Of a stretch of 64,000 bases of DNA, positions 28,853-37,341 are shown piece after piece. The stretch is from Alphaproteobacteria bacterium (lineage in GTDB: Bacteria > Pseudomonadota > Alphaproteobacteria > GCA-2731375). The position numbers were made by a program, and so were the translations under genes. The stretch's first letter is position 1. Each line of letters starts with the position of its first letter. The notes below the pieces were generated by a model. That model was not told the DNA's origin. It saw only the letters and a program-made list of their open reading frames with translations, and did not search any database. The DNA is taken from NCBI GenBank assembly GCA_016776605.1, contig JADHTB010000005.1, forward strand, positions 62,001-126,000, written 5' to 3'.

Positions 28853-30091
28853 ATGAGACACGTAAGAATAGGTCTGATGGCAGCGACCGTGTTAGCGGCC
28901 GCCGCGTTTCAGGCCGGAACCGCAATGGCCGGCGAGATTGTCGTCGGCATACAGTGCGACAGGACGGGTCCGACACAAACCGTCGGCACCTTCCTCTGTC
29001 CTGGCTACCATGACTACGTCAAGCTGGTGAACAGCCGGGGTGGCATTATGGGCAACAAGGTACGGGTCATGGAAATCGACCATGAATACAAAGTACCGCC
29101 CGGGATGGAAGCTTATCAGCGCTTCAAGAAAGAGGGCGCTGTGATCGTGGGGATCTACGGCACGCCACATACCCAGGCTCTGACGCCGTTGCTGCACGAG
29201 GACAAGATCCCCGGCACCAGCCCCGGTTTCGGTTCGGCCGCCGCGGCTAACGGCGAGAAATATCCCTATCTGTTCCCCATCGCGGCCACCTATTGGTCAC
29301 AGGCCGCGGTTGGTGTCAAATTCGCCAAAGAACAACTCGGCGGCGTCTTAAAAGGCAAAAAAATCGCCTATATCTATTACGACAACCCGGCCGGGCGCGA
29401 GCCTTTGCCCATCCTGCACAAGTTGCGGGACATGGAAGGCTTTGAACTCAAGGAATTTGCCATTCCACCACCCGGCGTCGAAATGAAGGTCCAGGTACAG
29501 GACATCGCGCGCCGTTATCGGGCCGATTTTGTGCTTAATCACACCTTCGGCAAGGCCCCGTCGGTTTCGATCAACGAATTTACCCGTCAGGGCTATCCGT
29601 TGAAAAAGATGATTGGCTTTGTTTGGGCTGCCGGCGAATCCAACATCATGGGCGCGGGCGGCTGGTCGAAAGCGCAGGGCTTCTACGTCATGCAGTTCGC
29701 CGGTGCCGGTTCTAAATACAAGGTGCTGGATGACATCAAGGCTCTCTATAAGTCCGAGGGCAAGAGCGCGCCGAAAGAGATGGCTTCGACCGTGTACTAT
29801 AACCGTGGCCTGATGGCCGCGGCCGTGCACCTGAAGGGGATCGAGAACGCTGTTAAAGCCAAGGGCGGCAGCAGCAAGATCACCGGCGAGGACGTCAAAA
29901 ACGGCTTGGAGCAAGTCAAGGACTTCAGCCTGGGCGGTATTCTGCCTCCGATGACCCTCACCACGAAGGATCACGAAGGCGGTGGCTGGGTTCGGGTCTT
30001 CCAGGTTCAGGGCGACGGTTTCGTCCCGGTCTCCGACTGGCAGCACGGCTATCGTGAGACGGTCATGGAGATGGTCACAAAAGGCCACTAG
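28853..30091 (+). CDS. Liv-type periplasmic substrate-binding protein
   Basis: Type I periplasmic binding protein of 412 residues. The signal peptide runs MRHVRIGLMAATVLAAAAF and is probably cleaved after TAMA (residue 26). The mature chain starts GEIVVGIQCDRTGPTQTVG, with later PHTQALTPLLHEDKIPG and AVGVKFAKEQLGG. Only the first few residues of the ligand pocket can be guessed, so the ligand is unknown. Association with two CoA ligases points to an organic acid (aromatic, alicyclic or fatty) rather than an amino acid. A strong hairpin with T-run follows, before livF. Confidence 0.93.
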   Translation: MRHVRIGLMAATVLAAAAFQAGTAMAGEIVVGIQCDRTGPTQTVGTFLCPGYHDYVKLVNSRGGIMGNKVRVMEIDHEYKVPPGMEAYQRFKKEGAVIVGIYGTPHTQALTPLLHEDKIPGTSPGFGSAAAANGEKYPYLFPIAATYWSQAAVGVKFAKEQLGGVLKGKKIAYIYYDNPAGREPLPILHKLRDMEGFELKEFAIPPPGVEMKVQVQDIARRYRADFVLNHTFGKAPSVSINEFTRQGYPLKKMIGFVWAAGESNIMGAGGWSKAQGFYVMQFAGAGSKYKVLDDIKALYKSEGKSAPKEMASTVYYNRGLMAAAVHLKGIENAVKAKGGSSKITGEDVKNGLEQVKDFSLGGILPPMTLTTKDHEGGGWVRVFQVQGDGFVPVSDWQHGYRETVMEMVTKGH

Positions 30092-30111
30092 ACGAAGTTA
30101 ACTAAACTTAC

Positions 30112-30147
30112 GGCTGGCCCGGTGCGCCGGGCCAGCCACCCTTTTTC
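30112..30147 (+). terminator. Intrinsic terminator/attenuator between binding protein and livF
   Basis: Eleven-pair stem GGCTGGCCCGG / CCGGGCCAGCC with TGCG loop, then ACCCTTTTTCTT. It lies inside the transport cluster and probably lowers transcription into livF and favours high binding-protein mRNA. Confidence 0.85.
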
Positions 30148-30182
30148 TTAGTAAATAATTTTGTTCATATCGGGGAGTGGTC

Positions 30183-30971
30183 GTGCTCAATCTCAACAAC
30201 GTCGAAGTCATATATGATGGCGTCATTCTGGTTTTGAGAGGCATTTCAATTGAAGTGCACGATGGCACCATTACCACCGTTCTGGGTGCCAATGGCGCCG
30301 GCAAATCCACCACTTTGAAGGCGATCTCGGGCCAGCTGCGGGTCGAACGCGGCGAGGTCACACGCGGCTCGATCGAATTCGACGGTCAGCGTATCGATGG
30401 GCTACAGGCCTATGAAGCGGTCAAAATGGGCATCGTGCAGGTGTTCGAGGGGCGGCGGGTGTTCGAGCATCTGACGGGGGAAGAAAACTTAATCGCAGGC
30501 GGCCACACCGTGTCGAATGCGGTGATGCGGCGGAACATGGAATTGGTTTACGAATATTTCCCCCGCGTCTATGAACGCCGCGATGTTCAGGCCGGTTACC
30601 TGTCGGGCGGTGAACAGCAGATGCTGGCTATTGGCCGGGCCCTGATGTCGGACCCCAAGATGGTCATGCTTGATGAACCATCCCTGGGTTTGGCGCCGAT
30701 GATCATCGAGGAAATCTTTGGCATCATCACAAAGCTCAACCAACAGGAACAAACCACATTTCTGATAGTGGAGCAGAACGCCACTTTGGCCCTGGATATC
30801 GCCGAATACGGCTATGTCATGGAAAACGGCGCCATCGTGCTGGAGGGCAAGGCGGATGCTTTGCGCGAAAATGCCGATATCAAGGAATTCTATCTGGGCA
30901 TTTCCAGCGGCGAAAAGAAAAGCTTCCGCGACGTAAAGACCTACCGCCGGCGTAAACGCTGGCTGGGCTGA
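30183..30971 (+). CDS. livF: Liv-type ABC importer ATPase (LivF-like)
   Basis: Second ATPase of the importer. Walker A is GANGAGKSTT, the signature is YLSGGEQQMLAIGRAL, and Walker B is MVMLDEPSLGLAPMI. No ATG fits. The first GTG (30177) abuts the GGGGA, whereas the GTG at 30183 leaves a six-base spacer, so the protein is read as MLNLNNVEVIYDG. The C-terminus carries a basic tail (RDVKTYRRRKRWLG). Separated from the binding-protein gene by the terminator at 30112, so it may have lower expression. Confidence 0.93.
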   Translation: MLNLNNVEVIYDGVILVLRGISIEVHDGTITTVLGANGAGKSTTLKAISGQLRVERGEVTRGSIEFDGQRIDGLQAYEAVKMGIVQVFEGRRVFEHLTGEENLIAGGHTVSNAVMRRNMELVYEYFPRVYERRDVQAGYLSGGEQQMLAIGRALMSDPKMVMLDEPSLGLAPMIIEEIFGIITKLNQQEQTTFLIVEQNATLALDIAEYGYVMENGAIVLEGKADALRENADIKEFYLGISSGEKKSFRDVKTYRRRKRWLG

Positions 30972-31002
30972 TCCGCGCGGGTATTGCCTCGGACGGGCCA
31001 TT

Positions 31003-31065
31003 CTAGAGCAATTCCGAATTAAAGAAATCGCGAAGCGATTCTAAGTGATTGGAGAAATTGCTCTA
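31003..31065 (+). repeat. Palindromic 3'-end repeat, copy E (short form)
   Basis: Single-module copy of 63 bp with CTAG at the left end only: TAGAGCAATTCC...ATCGC-GAA-GCGAT...AATTGCTCTA. It lies 32 bp after the livF stop and is one of two copies that do not supply a stop codon. The PaaK-like ligase starts 22 bp later. Confidence 0.85.
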
Positions 31066-31086
31066 TCTTGATAGTGGGTACTAGCC

Positions 31087-32331
31087 ATGAGCAGCGCTGA
31101 CGAATTCTACGACGATCTGGAAACCCGCGATCCGCAACAGCGCGAAGACGACTTGATGGCCGCATTGTCGGCCCAAATCGCCTATGCCAAAGCCAATGCG
31201 CCCCATTATGCCGAGGCCTTCGCCGATTTGGACCCGGCTGAAATTAACAGCCGCGCGGCCCTGGCCGCCATGCCGACGACGCGCAAGTCCGACCTGGCCG
31301 CGCTGCAAAAAAAGCACCCGCCCCTGGGCGGCATCAACACGGTTCCATTGTCGGAACTGTCCCATATTTTTGCCTCGCCCGGCGGTTTGTACGAACCGGA
31401 CGCGGACCGCAAGGACTACTGGCGCTATGCCCGGGCCCTATGGGCCGCGGGCGTCCGGCCGGGCAATATCGTCCACAACACGTTCTCTTATCACCTGACG
31501 CCGGCGGCCATGCTGGTGGAAAGCGGCTGCCGGGCCATTGGCTGTCCGGTGGTGCCGGGCGGGGTTGGCAACACGGAAATTCAGATCCAATTGATGGCCG
31601 ACCTGAAGCCGGACTTCTTTATCGGTACGCCGTCGTTTCTGCGCATCATCTTGACCAAGGCTAAAGAGCTTGGCCATGATCTGTCCAACCTGAAAAACGG
31701 TCTGGTCGGGGCGGAGGCGCTGCCACCCAGCCTGCGGCAGGAGCTGTCCGATCTGGGGGTTTCCGTGTTGCAGGGCTATGGCACCGCCGATTTGGGATCG
31801 GTGGCGTATGAATCCAAGGCCATCGACGGCATGATCATTGATGAAGGGGTGATCGTCGAAATCGTCGAACCCCAGGGCACCAAGCCCGTGGCTGCGGGCG
31901 AGGTCGGCGAGGTGGTGGTGACCTCACTGAACCCGACCTATCCCTTGGTTCGTTTCGCCACCGGCGATTTGTCCGCGCTGTTGCCGGGCATCAGCCCCTG
32001 CGGGCGCACCAATATGCGTATTCGCGGTTGGATGGGCCGGGCCGATCAATCAACCAAATTCAAAGGCATGTTCGTGCATCCCTCGGCCATCATGCAGATT
32101 GCCGGCCGCCATCCCGAAATCACCAAGGCGCGCATGGTCATCACCTCGCAAAACAACAACGATGCCATGACATTGAAATTTGCCGCGCCCGGCGCCGACC
32201 CGTCTTTGCGGGAGGCGGTGGAGGCCTCCATCCAGACCGTGTTGAAACTGCGCGGCGGGGCCGAATTGGTGGCGGCGGAAAGCTTGCCCGACGATGGCCT
32301 GGTCATCGAGGACGCGCGCAGCTACGAATAA
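31087..32331 (+). CDS. Phenylacetate-CoA ligase (PaaK)-family protein
   Basis: Adenylate-forming ligase of 414 residues, PaaK-like. LAAMPTTRKSDLAALQ in the N-terminus, HIFASPGGLYEPD in place of the SSGTTG P-loop, GVGNTEIQIQLMADLKPDFFIGTPSFL, LQGYGTADLGSVAYES, and a C-terminal MRIRGWMGRADQSTKFKGMFVHP are typical of the family. The altered nucleotide loop (FASPGG) is often seen in PaaK-like paralogues of unproven ligase activity. It follows the Liv cluster, consistent with activation of the imported acid, but it is separated from it by a repeat and could be independent. Confidence 0.86.
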   Translation: MSSADEFYDDLETRDPQQREDDLMAALSAQIAYAKANAPHYAEAFADLDPAEINSRAALAAMPTTRKSDLAALQKKHPPLGGINTVPLSELSHIFASPGGLYEPDADRKDYWRYARALWAAGVRPGNIVHNTFSYHLTPAAMLVESGCRAIGCPVVPGGVGNTEIQIQLMADLKPDFFIGTPSFLRIILTKAKELGHDLSNLKNGLVGAEALPPSLRQELSDLGVSVLQGYGTADLGSVAYESKAIDGMIIDEGVIVEIVEPQGTKPVAAGEVGEVVVTSLNPTYPLVRFATGDLSALLPGISPCGRTNMRIRGWMGRADQSTKFKGMFVHPSAIMQIAGRHPEITKARMVITSQNNNDAMTLKFAAPGADPSLREAVEASIQTVLKLRGGAELVAAESLPDDGLVIEDARSYE

Positions 32332-32351
32332 TCTGAATGACGGAGATGGCA

Positions 32352-32819
32352 ATGGACGATTTCGTGGTGGCGCGTGTCGTCCATGTGCTGGGCGTGGTGC
32401 TGTGGATCGGTGGCGTTGCCTTTGTCACCCTGGTGCTGTTGCCTGGGTTGAAGCGGGTCCAGCCGCCCAGCGAACGCGTCGCCATGTTCGAACGTCTGGA
32501 GGGTGGCTTTGCCTGGCAGGCCCGTTTGACCACCCTGCTGACCGGCGCCTCGGGCTTTTATATGTTGTATGTCCTGGATGCCTGGGAGCGGTTTGCCGAC
32601 CCTGGCTATTGGTGGCTGCACGCGATGTCGGCGCTGTGGCTGATTTTTACGCTTATGCTGTTTGTTCTGGAGCCATTGGTCCTGCACAAATGGTTCCAAA
32701 GCCGGGCGGCCAGCCAGCCGGAGAGCACCCTGGCCTTGATCCAGCGGCTGCATTGGATATTGCTGACGGCCAGCCTGGTCACCGTGGCAGGCGCCGTCGC
32801 CGGGGTGCATGGCGGCTGA
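32352..32819 (+). CDS. CopD-like/DUF-type four-helix membrane protein
   Basis: Small inner-membrane protein of about 155 residues with four hydrophobic segments: ARVVHVLGVVLWIGGVAFV, TLLTGASGFYMLYVL, HAMSALWLIFTLMLFVLEP and ILLTASLVTVAGAVAGV. The His in the first segment (VVHVLGVVLWIGG) and the one in LHAMSALW resemble haem- or copper-binding positions of CopD/HemJ-like proteins. The start at 32352 follows GGAG with six bases; two upstream ATGs (32337, 32346) are alternatives. Its TGA stop is the left copy of the three-base duplication flanking the palindromic element at 32820. Confidence 0.75.
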   Translation: MDDFVVARVVHVLGVVLWIGGVAFVTLVLLPGLKRVQPPSERVAMFERLEGGFAWQARLTTLLTGASGFYMLYVLDAWERFADPGYWWLHAMSALWLIFTLMLFVLEPLVLHKWFQSRAASQPESTLALIQRLHWILLTASLVTVAGAVAGVHGG

Positions 32820-33078
32820 TACCACCCGGCGCTGATAGGGACCTACTGAGATCATCTCCGCGTGCCCTCGGTCAGGAGTGACGCCGCCAGCGATGTGGTG
32901 CATCGTCAAGACTTCAGGACGCATCCGAGGACGCGCGGAGGCGACCGAAACGGCGCCTTGGGCCAGCTTTCGGATGCGTCGCGCGCCCCTAACGATGCAC
33001 CACATCGCGTCGGTGCACGCTCCTACCCGAAAACCGGCCCAAGCCGTCTCAGTAGGTTCCTATCAGCGCCGGGTGGTA
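32820..33078. mobile_element. 259-bp palindromic MITE-like element
   Basis: Near-perfect long palindrome centred at 32949. The ends are 32-base inverted repeats (32820-32851 and 33047-33078, starting TACCACCCGGCGCTGATAGG) with one mismatch. Inner arms are coaxial: 17 bases at 32890-32906 / 32992-33008 (GCGATGTGGTGCATCGT) and 11 bases at 32918-32928 / 32970-32980. TGA directly precedes and follows the element, a possible 3-bp target duplication. It encodes no transposase and would need one in trans. ORFs read through it on both strands are mirror images (MWCIV...YQRRVV), so they are not counted as genes. Confidence 0.85.
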
Positions 33079-33168
33079 TGAGGGGCACGCCGAATGCCGT
33101 TGGTCATCGTGGAACAACCCACCCAACGCTGGCGCGTCAAGATGGTTCAATGATAATAATTACCGGAT

Positions 33169-34422
33169 ATGCCCCGCGTACCGCCTACTCAGCAAGCCTG
33201 TCTAGACGCGCCGGTTAATCCGGCGGCTGGCCATTATCGTTGGCTGTTATTGTTCGGCGTCTGGATTTTGTACTTCGCCTTTGGCCTGACATTGGTGGCC
33301 ATGGCGCCGCTGATCGGCGCAATTCGGGCCGATCTAAACCTCAGTGACGGCGCCATGGGCCTGGTATTGGGTGCGTGGCCCCTGGTCTACATTGCCTCGG
33401 CCATGCCCTGCGGCGCTTTTCTGGATCGTGCGGGACCGCGGCGGGCTTTGTTCGCGGCGGCGGTGATCATCGCGTTGTCGGCGGCGGCACGCGGCTTGGC
33501 CAACGATCAGCTATCCCTGTTCCTGGCGGTGGCCCTATTCGGCATCGGCGGTCCGCTGATATCCATCGGCGCGCCCAAGCTGGTCAGTCTGTCCTTTGAA
33601 GGCGCCGATCGCGGCATGGCCATGGGCATCTACATTACCGGTCCGGCCCTGGGCGGGATCTGTGCCCTGGCCCTGACCAATAGTGTCGTCATGCCCCTGC
33701 TGGATCAGAACTGGCGCCACGTCATGTTCCTTTACGCAGGGATCAGCCTGTTCATTGGTCTAGTCTGGCTGGCCATCAATCGCCATCCCCAGGCCAAGAC
33801 CCTGGAACGGCTGGCGATTGCAGACCGGGGCCAAGGCCAATTGAAGGTGTTCGCAAGCCTGCTGCGCCTGCCCAGCGTCCGGGCCATTTTGGTGATGGCC
33901 GTCGGAGCGTTCTTCTTCAATCACGGCCTGAACAACTGGCTGCCGGAAATTCTGCGCCGTGGCGGCATGACGGCGGTCCAGGCCGGATATTGGGCCGCAG
34001 TTCCCACGATCGTCGGCATTCTGGGGTCGTTGTTAATCCCGCGTCTGGCGATCCCGGCCCGGCGCCAGAAAATCCTGTTCGTCCTGATTGCGGCGGCCGG
34101 CTTGTCAACCTTGCTGCTGCAAAGCGCCGGCAACGCCCTGCCACTGACCATTGGTTTGATCCTGCAAGGTCTGTCACGAAGTTCATTGATGACGGTTCTG
34201 ATGCTGTTGCTGGTGGAAACTCCCGGCGTTGGCAGCCGTTATGCCGGGGCGGCGGGTGGATTGTTTTTCTCGGCGGCGGAAGTCGGCGGCGTTCTGGGCC
34301 CATTGACCCTGGGCGCATTATCGGACCTGACGGGCGGATTTTCCGCCGGGTTGTACCTGCTGACCGGTATTTGTTGTCTGCTGCTGCTGCTTTTGGTGCG
34401 ATTGAGGCGTCATCATCCATAG
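33169..34422 (+). CDS. Major facilitator superfamily transporter (CynX/NimT-like)
   Basis: Secondary transporter of 417 residues with twelve predicted membrane helices, beginning LLLFGVWILYFAFGLTLVAMAPL. A cytoplasmic motif resembling the MFS A loop is MPCGAFLDRAGPRRALF. The second half shows AVGAFFFNHGLNNWLPEILRRGG, which is typical of the cyanate/anion-transporter-like branch. Substrate unknown. It lies downstream of the palindromic element; a GGAT before the ATG is the only ribosome-binding hint. It may supply a substrate for the downstream thiolase/SDR trio. Confidence 0.88.
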   Translation: MPRVPPTQQACLDAPVNPAAGHYRWLLLFGVWILYFAFGLTLVAMAPLIGAIRADLNLSDGAMGLVLGAWPLVYIASAMPCGAFLDRAGPRRALFAAAVIIALSAAARGLANDQLSLFLAVALFGIGGPLISIGAPKLVSLSFEGADRGMAMGIYITGPALGGICALALTNSVVMPLLDQNWRHVMFLYAGISLFIGLVWLAINRHPQAKTLERLAIADRGQGQLKVFASLLRLPSVRAILVMAVGAFFFNHGLNNWLPEILRRGGMTAVQAGYWAAVPTIVGILGSLLIPRLAIPARRQKILFVLIAAAGLSTLLLQSAGNALPLTIGLILQGLSRSSLMTVLMLLLVETPGVGSRYAGAAGGLFFSAAEVGGVLGPLTLGALSDLTGGFSAGLYLLTGICCLLLLLLVRLRRHHP

Positions 34423-34485
34423 ACGGGCCGGCTCCAACGGGTGACAATGGCGCCTCGTACAAAACTGAAAAGGTGAGGAGAAGAC

Positions 34486-35745
34486 ATGGCGCGCATTGAT
34501 CAGTTGGACCCCGAACTTGGGGCCTCCCTCAGGGAGAAATATGCCATCGTCGGCGTGGGCGAGACCGAATATGTCCGTGGCTCGGGAACGACCACGCGGG
34601 CCATGGCCACGCGGGCCGTGCGCAATGCCATGGAGGATGCCGGCCTGAAACCGGGCGAAGTGGACGGCATGATGTCCTATTCGGCAATGGATTCGACCCT
34701 CTCCACTTTCGTCTCCGCCGATTTGGGCATACGCCTGAATTTTTACATGGATGTCCTGGGCGGCGGTTCCAGCACCGAAGCCATGGTCGGCATCGCCATG
34801 GGCGTGATCGAGGCGGGCATGTGCGAAACCGTGGTGATCTTCCGTTCCATGAACGGCCATAGCCAGACCAGGGTGGGGGGCACCGGCGCCCGTGCCGTGG
34901 CGCCCGTGGTTGGCGAATTTTTGCATCAACGCAGCTATGGCTGGCAAAGCCCGGGGCAATTGTTCGCGCCTAGCTTCATGCGCCACATGCACGATTACGG
35001 CACCAAGCCGGAACAGGTTGCCATGGTGAAGGTGGCCCATTCCCACCATGCCTCCAACAATCCCAAGGCGTTATACAACAACCGGGTCACCGTGGATGAC
35101 GTGCTGGGCAGCCGGATGATTTGCAAGCCTCTGCATCTGCTGGACTGCTGTGTCGAGACCGATAACGCCACGGCGATTATCGTGACCTCGGCCGCGCGGG
35201 CCAAGGATTGCCGGCAGATACCGGCCCTGATCCGTGGTGTGGTGGGCCGGGTGTCAAAGCCGCGCGCCGATCTGCATTACGAGGCCGGCCCGATCTCCAC
35301 CGTCGCCGGGCATTACGCCGCCCCGCGCCTGTGGCGCAACGCCGGCGTTGGCCCCGAAGACATCGACGTCACCGGCTCCTACGACGCCTTTACCTTCACC
35401 ACCATGATGCAGTTGGAGGACTATGGCTTTTGCAAGAAGGGCGAAGGTGGGGACTATGTCTCGGACGGCACCACCTTCCTGGGTGGCCGACGGCCCAACA
35501 ATACCTCCGGCGGCCATCTCTGCGAGGGCTATACCCATGGCGTGGCAATGGTGGTGGAAAACGTTCGCCAATTGCGGCACGAGGCCGACGATTCCTGTCC
35601 TATCGGCCCGAACGGTAAACGCCAGCATACCTATGACCACAGCGAAGGCGGTTGCCGCCAGGTCAAGGGTGTCGAGGTTAGCGCCAATCTGGGTTGGGCC
35701 ACGCCGGGTACGGGTTCGGCCATGGTCATGCGCCGCGGCGCCTAA
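34486..35745 (+). CDS. Thiolase-like protein of the SCPx/Ltp2 type
   Basis: Thiolase-fold protein of 419 residues. AIVGVGETEYVRGSGTTT is the bacterial SCPx-like start. Where true thiolases have the nucleophilic Cys, this one reads DVLGGGSSTEAM, so no Cys is present. The C-terminal loop is NTSGGHLCEGYTHG. Such proteins (Ltp2, BbsB) act with a DUF35 partner as retro-aldolases or atypical thiolases on acyl-CoA. The DUF35 gene is next downstream, after a repeat, and a SDR follows. The start has GGAGAAG before the ATG. Which C-C bond is cleaved is unknown. Confidence 0.86.
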   Translation: MARIDQLDPELGASLREKYAIVGVGETEYVRGSGTTTRAMATRAVRNAMEDAGLKPGEVDGMMSYSAMDSTLSTFVSADLGIRLNFYMDVLGGGSSTEAMVGIAMGVIEAGMCETVVIFRSMNGHSQTRVGGTGARAVAPVVGEFLHQRSYGWQSPGQLFAPSFMRHMHDYGTKPEQVAMVKVAHSHHASNNPKALYNNRVTVDDVLGSRMICKPLHLLDCCVETDNATAIIVTSAARAKDCRQIPALIRGVVGRVSKPRADLHYEAGPISTVAGHYAAPRLWRNAGVGPEDIDVTGSYDAFTFTTMMQLEDYGFCKKGEGGDYVSDGTTFLGGRRPNNTSGGHLCEGYTHGVAMVVENVRQLRHEADDSCPIGPNGKRQHTYDHSEGGCRQVKGVEVSANLGWATPGTGSAMVMRRGA

Positions 35746-35758
35746 AGCACATTAAGAC

Positions 35759-35819
35759 AGAGCAATTGAACCAATCACTTAGACCGCGTTAGCTGTCCTA
35801 AGTGATTGAAAATTGCTCT
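35759..35819. repeat. Palindromic 3'-end repeat, copy F (symmetrised short form)
   Basis: AGAGCAATT...CCAATCACTTAG and CCTAAGTGATTG...AATTGCTCT form mirrored arms around ACCGCGTTAGCTGT. Both arms are of the AAGTGATT type, so this looks like two right halves joined. It lies in the 94-bp gap between the thiolase-like and DUF35 genes and does not contribute a stop codon. Confidence 0.8.
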
Positions 35820-35839
35820 GAATAAGAGGAGATAAAAAA

Positions 35840-36367
35840 ATGACGGAAACCATCGTTGCTGATTACCTGGGCATGACCTTGCAGGTTGATAGCCTGGATA
35901 ACGAGAACCAGGCCTATTTCGGCCATTGCGCCCGGCACGAATTTCATCTGCAAAAGTGTGATGATTGCGGTCTGATACGCTATCCGGTGGGCACCGGCTG
36001 TGCCTGGTGCGCCAGTGGAAATTTCACCTGGACCCCGGTGGAGGGCAAGGGGGAGGTGCACAGCTATACCGAGGTGGTGCACGCCATCCAGCCGGCTTTC
36101 AAGCCATACGTGCCTTACCTGATGCTGGTGGTGGATCTCGATACCCAGAAAGGCGCGCCAACCGAACATGAAGCCTTGCGCGTGTTGGGCAATCTGGTCA
36201 CCCCGGACGGCGTTCTGGCGCCGCCCGAGATGGTGGCAAAGGTGGGTATCGGCAGCCGGGTGCGCATGGTCTTTACCGACATCGCCGACGGTCTGGCTAT
36301 CCCGCAATGGACCATTGACGAGGACGCGGCGCAGCCCGCCGAGATCTGGCGCTATCCAGACGCCTGA
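35840..36367 (+). CDS. DUF35 Zn-ribbon/OB-fold acyl-CoA-binding partner
   Basis: 175 residues. A rubredoxin-like zinc ribbon (KCDDCGLIRYPVG...GCAWCASG) is followed by an OB-fold (VHSYTEVVHAIQPAFKPYVPY, ending VRMVFTDI). These proteins bind the CoA tail and activate thiolase-like partners. The adjacent SCPx-type gene matches that role, as in Ltp2-DUF35 aldolases of sterol side-chain degradation and BbsAB of anaerobic toluene degradation. AGAGGAGA before the ATG is a good ribosome-binding site. About 20 bp separate it from the SDR gene. Confidence 0.9.
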   Translation: MTETIVADYLGMTLQVDSLDNENQAYFGHCARHEFHLQKCDDCGLIRYPVGTGCAWCASGNFTWTPVEGKGEVHSYTEVVHAIQPAFKPYVPYLMLVVDLDTQKGAPTEHEALRVLGNLVTPDGVLAPPEMVAKVGIGSRVRMVFTDIADGLAIPQWTIDEDAAQPAEIWRYPDA

Positions 36368-36389
36368 ACGTAAAATCGGAGAAAACCGC

Positions 36390-37181
36390 ATGGGACGATT
36401 GGATGGCAAGGTTGCCATTGTGACCGGCGCGGCCCCGCGGGGTGAAGGGGTGGGCAATGGCAAGGCCATGGCGCTGCTCATGGCCCGCGAAGGGGCCAAG
36501 GTATTGCTGGTCAACCGCTCGGTCGAGCGCGGAGAGGCGCTGGCGGCCGAGATCGCGGCGGAGGGGGGCGAAGCCTCGGTCTTCGCGGCGGATGTCACCC
36601 AGTCAGATCAGGTCGCGGCCATGGGCAGGGCGGTTCAGGAACGTTACGGCCGCCTGGATATTCTCTGCAACAACGTTGGCGTGGGCGCGGCGCCGGGGCG
36701 GGTTGAAGAGGTGGACGATGATGCCTGGCACCAGTTGCTACACGTCAATATGACGTCCGCCATGATGTGCAGCCGGGTTGCCGTGCCTTTGATGCGGGAC
36801 AGCGGCGGCGGTGGTTCGATTATCAATGTCTCATCCATCGCCGGGGCCCTGGGTTTGATTTCGAACGAGGGGGCGGCGGCCTATGCCGCGACCAAATCCG
36901 GGGTGCATGGCCTGACCCTGTCCATCGCGGCGGATTACGCCACGGAGGAAATCCGCTGCAACTGCATCATCATCGGCTCGGTCGCCACGCCCATGGTGGC
37001 GCGCCTGGGCGCGGAAGCGCGCGAGCGGCGGCGAAAAATGGTGCCCATGCAGACCGAGGGCACGGGCTGGGACGTGGGCTGGGCCGCGGTTTATCTGGCC
37101 AGCGATGAATCCCGTTGGGTCACCGGTGTTTTCCTGCCCGTGGATGGTGGGCTATGCGCTCTGCGCGCCTGGCCCCGCTAG
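36390..37181 (+). CDS. SDR-family oxidoreductase
   Basis: Classical short-chain dehydrogenase of 263 residues. The cofactor loop is TGAAPRGEGVG (an insertion relative to TGxxxGIG), CNNVGVGAAP replaces NNAG, the catalytic Ser is in INVSSIAG, and Tyr/Lys are in YAATKSGVHGL. The start at 36390 is supported by CGGAGAAAA. It belongs with the thiolase-like and DUF35 genes, probably oxidising or reducing a hydroxyacyl-CoA. The stop TAG is supplied by the repeat at 37178. Confidence 0.9.
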   Translation: MGRLDGKVAIVTGAAPRGEGVGNGKAMALLMAREGAKVLLVNRSVERGEALAAEIAAEGGEASVFAADVTQSDQVAAMGRAVQERYGRLDILCNNVGVGAAPGRVEEVDDDAWHQLLHVNMTSAMMCSRVAVPLMRDSGGGGSIINVSSIAGALGLISNEGAAAYAATKSGVHGLTLSIAADYATEEIRCNCIIIGSVATPMVARLGAEARERRRKMVPMQTEGTGWDVGWAAVYLASDESRWVTGVFLPVDGGLCALRAWPR

Positions 37182-37281
37182 AGCATTTTCATCCTGAAAA
37201 TGCTCAGATCTTTAGAATTAGAGCAATTTTTCCAATCACTTAGAATCGCTTCGCGATTCTCATTAATTCGGAATTGCTCTA
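37178..37281 (-). repeat. Palindromic 3'-end repeat, copy G (full length, inverted)
   Basis: Full-length copy in reverse orientation to those at 5247, 8442 and 41313: first the GAGCATTTTC / GAAAATGCTC hairpin, then the module with AGAATCGC-TTC-GCGATTCT. The left CTAG contains the SDR stop codon. The two hairpins are intact. Confidence 0.9.
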
Positions 37282-37341
37282 ATGGGCTCTCGTCGCTTTA
37301 AAGCCGTCGGCGGCGCGATAGCGCAGTTGGCAGACAAAATA

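Noticed and set aside
32862-33218. ORF of 118 codons through the palindromic element
   Set aside because: The element reads as similar peptides on both strands because it is a palindrome; no family resemblance.
36168-36389. Upstream extension of the SDR gene
   Set aside because: Lies inside the DUF35 gene in another frame; the ATG at 36390 has its own SD.
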